64,000 bases of DNA, taken from NCBI GenBank assembly GCA_015680685.1, contig MNCI01001832.1, positions 67,404 through 131,403 of the forward strand. The letters run 5' to 3'. Source of the DNA: Gnetum montanum. Lineage: Eukaryota; Streptophyta; Gnetopsida; Gnetales; Gnetaceae. Position numbers and translations under genes: made by a program. Below, in pieces: positions 60,434 to 64,000 of this stretch; positions within the stretch are counted from its first letter, which is position 1, and every line of letters starts with the position of its first letter. The notes beneath the pieces were generated by a model that saw nothing but the letters and a program-made list of their open reading frames with translations, had not been told where the DNA came from and made no database searches.

Positions 60434-60740
60434 GTAAGATCTTTATTGTGGGGCCACAAAATTTAAGGTTTCTGATGCAATTTTTGAAATTTTTTTCTAA
60501 TTCTCCCAAGGGTTAATAACCTTAATCATATGTAAACATCAATTTTTTCCAAGTTAACCCTTCCAACAATCTCTAGGATGATTTATCAATGATAAGGCAT
60601 AAATAGAAATAACAATTGAGTTAATTAAATCAGCCATAATCACAACTTAGCCAAGTGTAACTACCCTCAAGAGTTAAGGTATCCTAATTTTTTTAAGGTT
60701 ACAAAATGATTGCTAATCCATGGTTTTATTGTGATTATAG
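60434..60740 (+). other. Probable intron before ORF3 of Athila-2
   Basis: The donor GGAG-GTAAGA (GT at 60434-60435) and acceptor TTATTGTGATTATAG ending at 60740 are both strong plant-type sites, and the ATG of ORF3 follows immediately. The acceptor could also receive a donor far upstream, as proposed for spliced env-type messages. Confidence 0.5.
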
Positions 60741-63533
60741 ATGGCACCCAAACAAAAATGTCCATAGGAAGGAGAACCCTCACAACCACGGGAGAAGCGA
60801 CCTAGAGCTAGAAGGGGCTAGTAGGAACAAGATCAAGAACAACAAGAGGAAACCCATGCAATGAGACCTATTCGTGAGGAGCTTGATGTGGAATCTATTC
60901 AATAGATTCCAAAAGAAGAAGTGCCTATAGAACAATCCCAATGAGGAGAAGTTCCTAGACCTATGCTAAGGCCTAAGGTCACTCTGACTCAAGCTTGCTT
61001 AGACATCATGAAGTCCTGAGAGATCCAAAGATCAATTCTTCAAGAAATAAACTGCTGGGCATTTTTGGAGAAAGCTCCAAAGGATGTTAGGACATAATTG
61101 CAAGCCTTTCCCATGTGGTTAATCATCATGACTAGTGGGGAGTGGTACATGGAATAGACCTATCTCTTCTGGAATAGTAGAAGGCCAGGGTCTATTATAA
61201 AAATCAAGGACATTCAAGTGTCCTACTCAGTAGAGGCCATTGCATAGGCATTGGGGTTGCCAGTCATTGGAAGATATCAACAAAAGGCGATCCTAAGGCA
61301 AAAAGTGAGTGGACCCAATGATGTTACAGGGTGAATAGTAAGAAGTATAATGCACTCACACCAACGAAGTGAATTTATTTCAAGATTGCATCCTATCACC
61401 TCAATCCAATGATGAGGCCAAGCAAAGTTACTACTTTTTCAACTTGAGCATGCGTCATTCTAAGCGAAGAATTTCCCGTTAACCTTTCATAGTTGATTTA
61501 TTTAGAGATCGAGAAGTGCTTCAAGGAGAATGAATGTGGAAGGAAGACCCTACGCTTTCTGTGCCTTATTAGGAAACTTTGCAAGAGGATAGGTATTTTT
61601 CACTAGTCAAATGACACTCTTAGGCATGTTGCCTTGGCATCATGGGTAGAAATCATGAAAGATAAAATGCCAACAACTATTCAAGAAGAGGAGCCACCGC
61701 CATCACCACCCACTCAAGAGACAACATCGGAGGCCTGCGTAGTCGTTGAGCATGCACGACAAATTTGAGAGTAGCTCTTGAGCAAACAAGAGTAGCAAGC
61801 AGGAATGACTGGGGTGGATCCATTTGTGTATTGACTAGCAATGAGTCACCTTAATGAGGTGGCTCAAATAGTTAGCTAGATGGAGAGGGGTGGTTCGATT
61901 TTCTTTGCCTAAAGAATTCAATTGCCTTTGAGGTTGAATCCCAATGCTCGGGAGGTGACGCTGTCATTAGCAAAAAATCATCTATTCCTAGAAATCTATA
62001 GGAATGTTGCCACTTTCTCGGTGAGGTTGGAGGAAGGTGAAGAGGAAATTGTCTTGGTGATGTAGCACCAAGGGAAAAAGATAATGACAGAAGTGGTAGT
62101 TGACTATGTAGCTAAAGCACTGAATGCACCGACGACATCTATACCAGATGTATCTACACTCCAAGATTTGCAAACGTCTGCAGGCATGGTTAGTGGAAAA
62201 TTGAATGCAACCTAGCATGAACAATTACTGGAACAATTGGTAGGAACCGGACAGCCAACTCTGAATATCTTTGATCTTCTGGAGAACATCATTGCAACCT
62301 AGTGAAAGCTACTGAATGTAAGGGGTAGATGCATCATTTTGGAGGGGCAACTAGAAACATCCTAAGAGCAAAATTAATGCTTGGCCATGGAGCTTGCTAA
62401 ACTTCATGCCCAACTTGTTGAATAAGTAATCCTAAGCTTGGCAATGATAAGAGATGAAGCTATCAAACCGCTTCAAGAATAATTTCAAAAGGCTGAGGAG
62501 GAAGTAGTAATGGCCATCTTCAAACAGTCCATGGTAGAAGCTAAAACACACTTAATTAAAATGGACTTGAATTAGATGCACCAAGGAAATGAAGCATTGA
62601 CCATGGAAAATCATCGCTTGTGAAATGTTGATGCTCAAAGATATCAAATGTAAGAATTCATTCATCAACAACAGGAGTAGCTTACTAGAGTCAACATTGA
62701 ACTAAGGAAATTGACTACAAAGAACTACAATTTGTTAATGGAGGAGGTATGCATCTTGAAATAAAAGTCTGCCATCAAAATCATTGCCTAGAAGAATGAA
62801 GCTCTTAAATTTGAGAGAGTGAAAAATCACTATAGGAACTAGGTTGGCTTGTAAAAGGAAATTAATGAAAAAGAAATCCAGATGGCAAAGGCTAAAGTAA
62901 ATGAAGCCTTCTAGCAACTTTAGTAAGGAAGAGAGATGTGGTAGCCCATCTTTGATGGGATTGATGCCTACAATAAAGTAGAGATCTAGTTGAATGAGGT
63001 GCAGATCAAAGAAATGATAGAGTATATGGAGTTGGTCAATCTCTATTATGCAAACTTAGCAATGCTAACAGTTGGATGGCTATGGTTAAAATTAGAGAAA
63101 TAAGTGGCTAGCTTGTATTTGCTATACGAGGCTGAGTTCAAACACCACAAGGACTCTAAGAAAAAGCTTGAGATTACTAATGCTAAACTTGAAGTCCTTA
63201 AAGGATGATTCCTAGATTAATGATCCATTGTTGAGGACCTAGCCAAATGGATGAATGACTATCAGGAGCTAAAGAACATAGTGTGAGGGTTCAACATTGA
63301 ACACAAATAGTTTGCTACCTAATTTATCAATGTCAAGGAGTTGTTTTGAGCAATCCCATATCCTTGGGATGTTCCCATTCCAACCTACATTGGGGAAGCT
63401 GCGTGGACAGTGTATGATCCTATGAGTAAGGAGAAAAAAATGAAAGCATTACTAGATGTTTTTCACCTCCCACCTGAAGTTGCAGCAACAGCAAGACAAC
63501 CATAGCCACCTTAACCACTGCCAAATGCATGAA
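60741..63533 (+). pseudogene. Env-position ORF (ORF3) of Athila-2
   Basis: It starts MAPKQKCP at 60741. The N-terminal 80 residues are basic and Gln/Glu/Arg-rich. A possibly folded part follows (about 61000-61650; segments CWAFLEKAPKDVRT, GLPVIGRYQQKAIL, SGPNDVTG). A long Lys/Glu/Leu-rich region with probable coiled coil runs from 62.2 to 63.3 kb (EEVVMAIFKQSMVEAKTHLI, KKKLEITNAKLEVLKG). It ends near VFHLPPEVAATARQP. Dozens of stops, mostly TAG plus some TAA and TGA, and frame breaks show long decay. No clear membrane segment or signal peptide supports a true envelope function. Confidence 0.7.
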
Positions 63534-63831
63534 GTTATTGAAGGTCGCTCGGAGCCTCAGGAACCACCATTACCTAGGATCATTTGATCTTCTCCAACAA
63601 GCTTCACATCATCAATGAATGTGTTGTCTAATTTTTGAAGAGTCGTGTCATGTGTTCAAGTTTGTGTCCTGAACACCACTATTTTTTGTAATGTGTTGAT
63701 CTATACACCCGGGCACTCCATTTTTTGCCAAGTTAGTCAAGTTTATTATGTTGAAGCAAAAAAAATTCAATCAATAATTCCATACCTTCCCAATTTTGTA
63801 AAAGAACTCAAGGACTAGTTTTCATTTAGTT

Positions 63832-63840
63832 GTGGGGGTA
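63832..63840 (+). other. Polypurine tract of Athila-2
   Basis: GTGGGGGTA directly before the 3' LTR start TGATGAG at 63841. Confidence 0.85.
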
Positions 63841-64000
63841 TGATGAGTAATTGTTGGTTGGCAACATCAATGAGGCCTCGTTGATTTAGTGTCTGTTAAT
63901 TGCCTATAAATACGTGACTACCAATCGCATTTATGGAGAGTCCAAATTTTAGTAGAAGCAAAGCTCTTGTATTTTTTCCATTTGAAAGTTAGATTTTTTT
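63841..64000 (+). repeat. 3' LTR of Athila-2, cut by window end
   Basis: It matches the first 200 bp of the 5' LTR (51440 onward) but has one ACGAGGCC-type unit instead of two. TATA (GCCTATAAATACG) is at 63902-63914. The shared segment ATTTATGGAGAGTCCAAATT follows. Confidence 0.9.

Larger units (their letters stand above)
51440..64000 (+). mobile_element. Athila-2: near-complete Athila-like element, 3' LTR truncated by window
   Basis: In order: 5' LTR 51440-52334, PBS 52336-52353, gag from 52489, protease 54933-55500, RT about 55.96-56.7 kb, RNase H about 56.85-57.2 kb, integrase about 57.4-58.5 kb, PPT-like site 58632-58645, spacer, internal U3-like promoter 60229-60286, ORF3 60741-63533, PPT 63832-63840 and 3' LTR from 63841. 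This is the Athila layout (tRNA-Asp PBS and an ORF in the env position). Stops in every ORF make it non-functional. Confidence 0.9.

Noticed and set aside
60309-60740. Internal U3-like segment as a nested solo LTR in Athila-2
   Set aside because: Only U3-like repeats and TATA are present; there are no TGATGAG/CTCATCA termini, no target duplication and no R-U5 part, so a solo LTR is not supported.
1-64000. Organellar DNA insertions or tRNA/rRNA genes
   Set aside because: No plastid or mitochondrial gene, and no tRNA-like cloverleaf with A and B boxes, was recognised by eye; a tRNAscan run would be needed to exclude small ones.

Overview
The window looks like nuclear DNA from a land plant with a large, repeat-filled genome, probably a fern or gymnosperm. 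That placement is an inference from heavily nested, decayed LTR retrotransposons of plant-only lineages (Athila-like and Tat/Ogre-like Ty3/gypsy, and Ty1/copia), U-rich plant-style introns, and one GC-rich plant transporter gene in AT-rich surroundings. I see no bacterial, organellar, CRISPR or tRNA features.

Layout. Positions 1-692 are the end of a minus-strand Athila-type LTR. A 23.3-kb Tat/Ogre-like element fills 1152-24453 on the plus strand. Its LTRs are 1393 and 1394 bp and its target duplication is ATATG. Its gag is split by a minus-strand, pol-less Ty1/copia element (3828-10150, target duplication ATAGC). Between its protease and a reverse-transcriptase stub lies an 8-kb intron-like spacer. 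The spacer holds a 36-bp minisatellite, a five-exon antisense pseudogene (14107-17878) and an array of about 190-bp repeats with dyads. From 24.5 to 35587 lies a minus-strand Athila-like element (5' LTR 34718-35587) that has lost RT and integrase. A young solo LTR with target duplication GTGAT (28528-29568) sits inside it.

From 39 to 44.6 kb the window is genic. One three-exon gene on the minus strand (40503-43314) encodes an AAAP-family amino-acid/GABA transporter. A decayed LINE fragment follows near 46 kb. From 47731 to the end, three plus-strand elements are nested: a copia LTR and gag scrap, then Athila-1 (49088-51439), then Athila-2 (51440 to beyond the window). Athila-2 has LTR, PBS, gag, protease, RT, RNase H, integrase, an env-position ORF, PPT and the start of its 3' LTR, all riddled with C-to-T-type stops.

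Three observations stand out. First, in three elements of two superfamilies the accessory ORF is preceded by a partial copy of that element's own LTR U3, like an internal promoter. Second, Athila-type LTRs carry tandem modules whose stems vary in sequence but stay complementary, which points to a conserved fold. Third, the giant element carries a spliced-looking antisense gene inside what appears to be its own intron. All of this is read by eye; no database or folding program was used.
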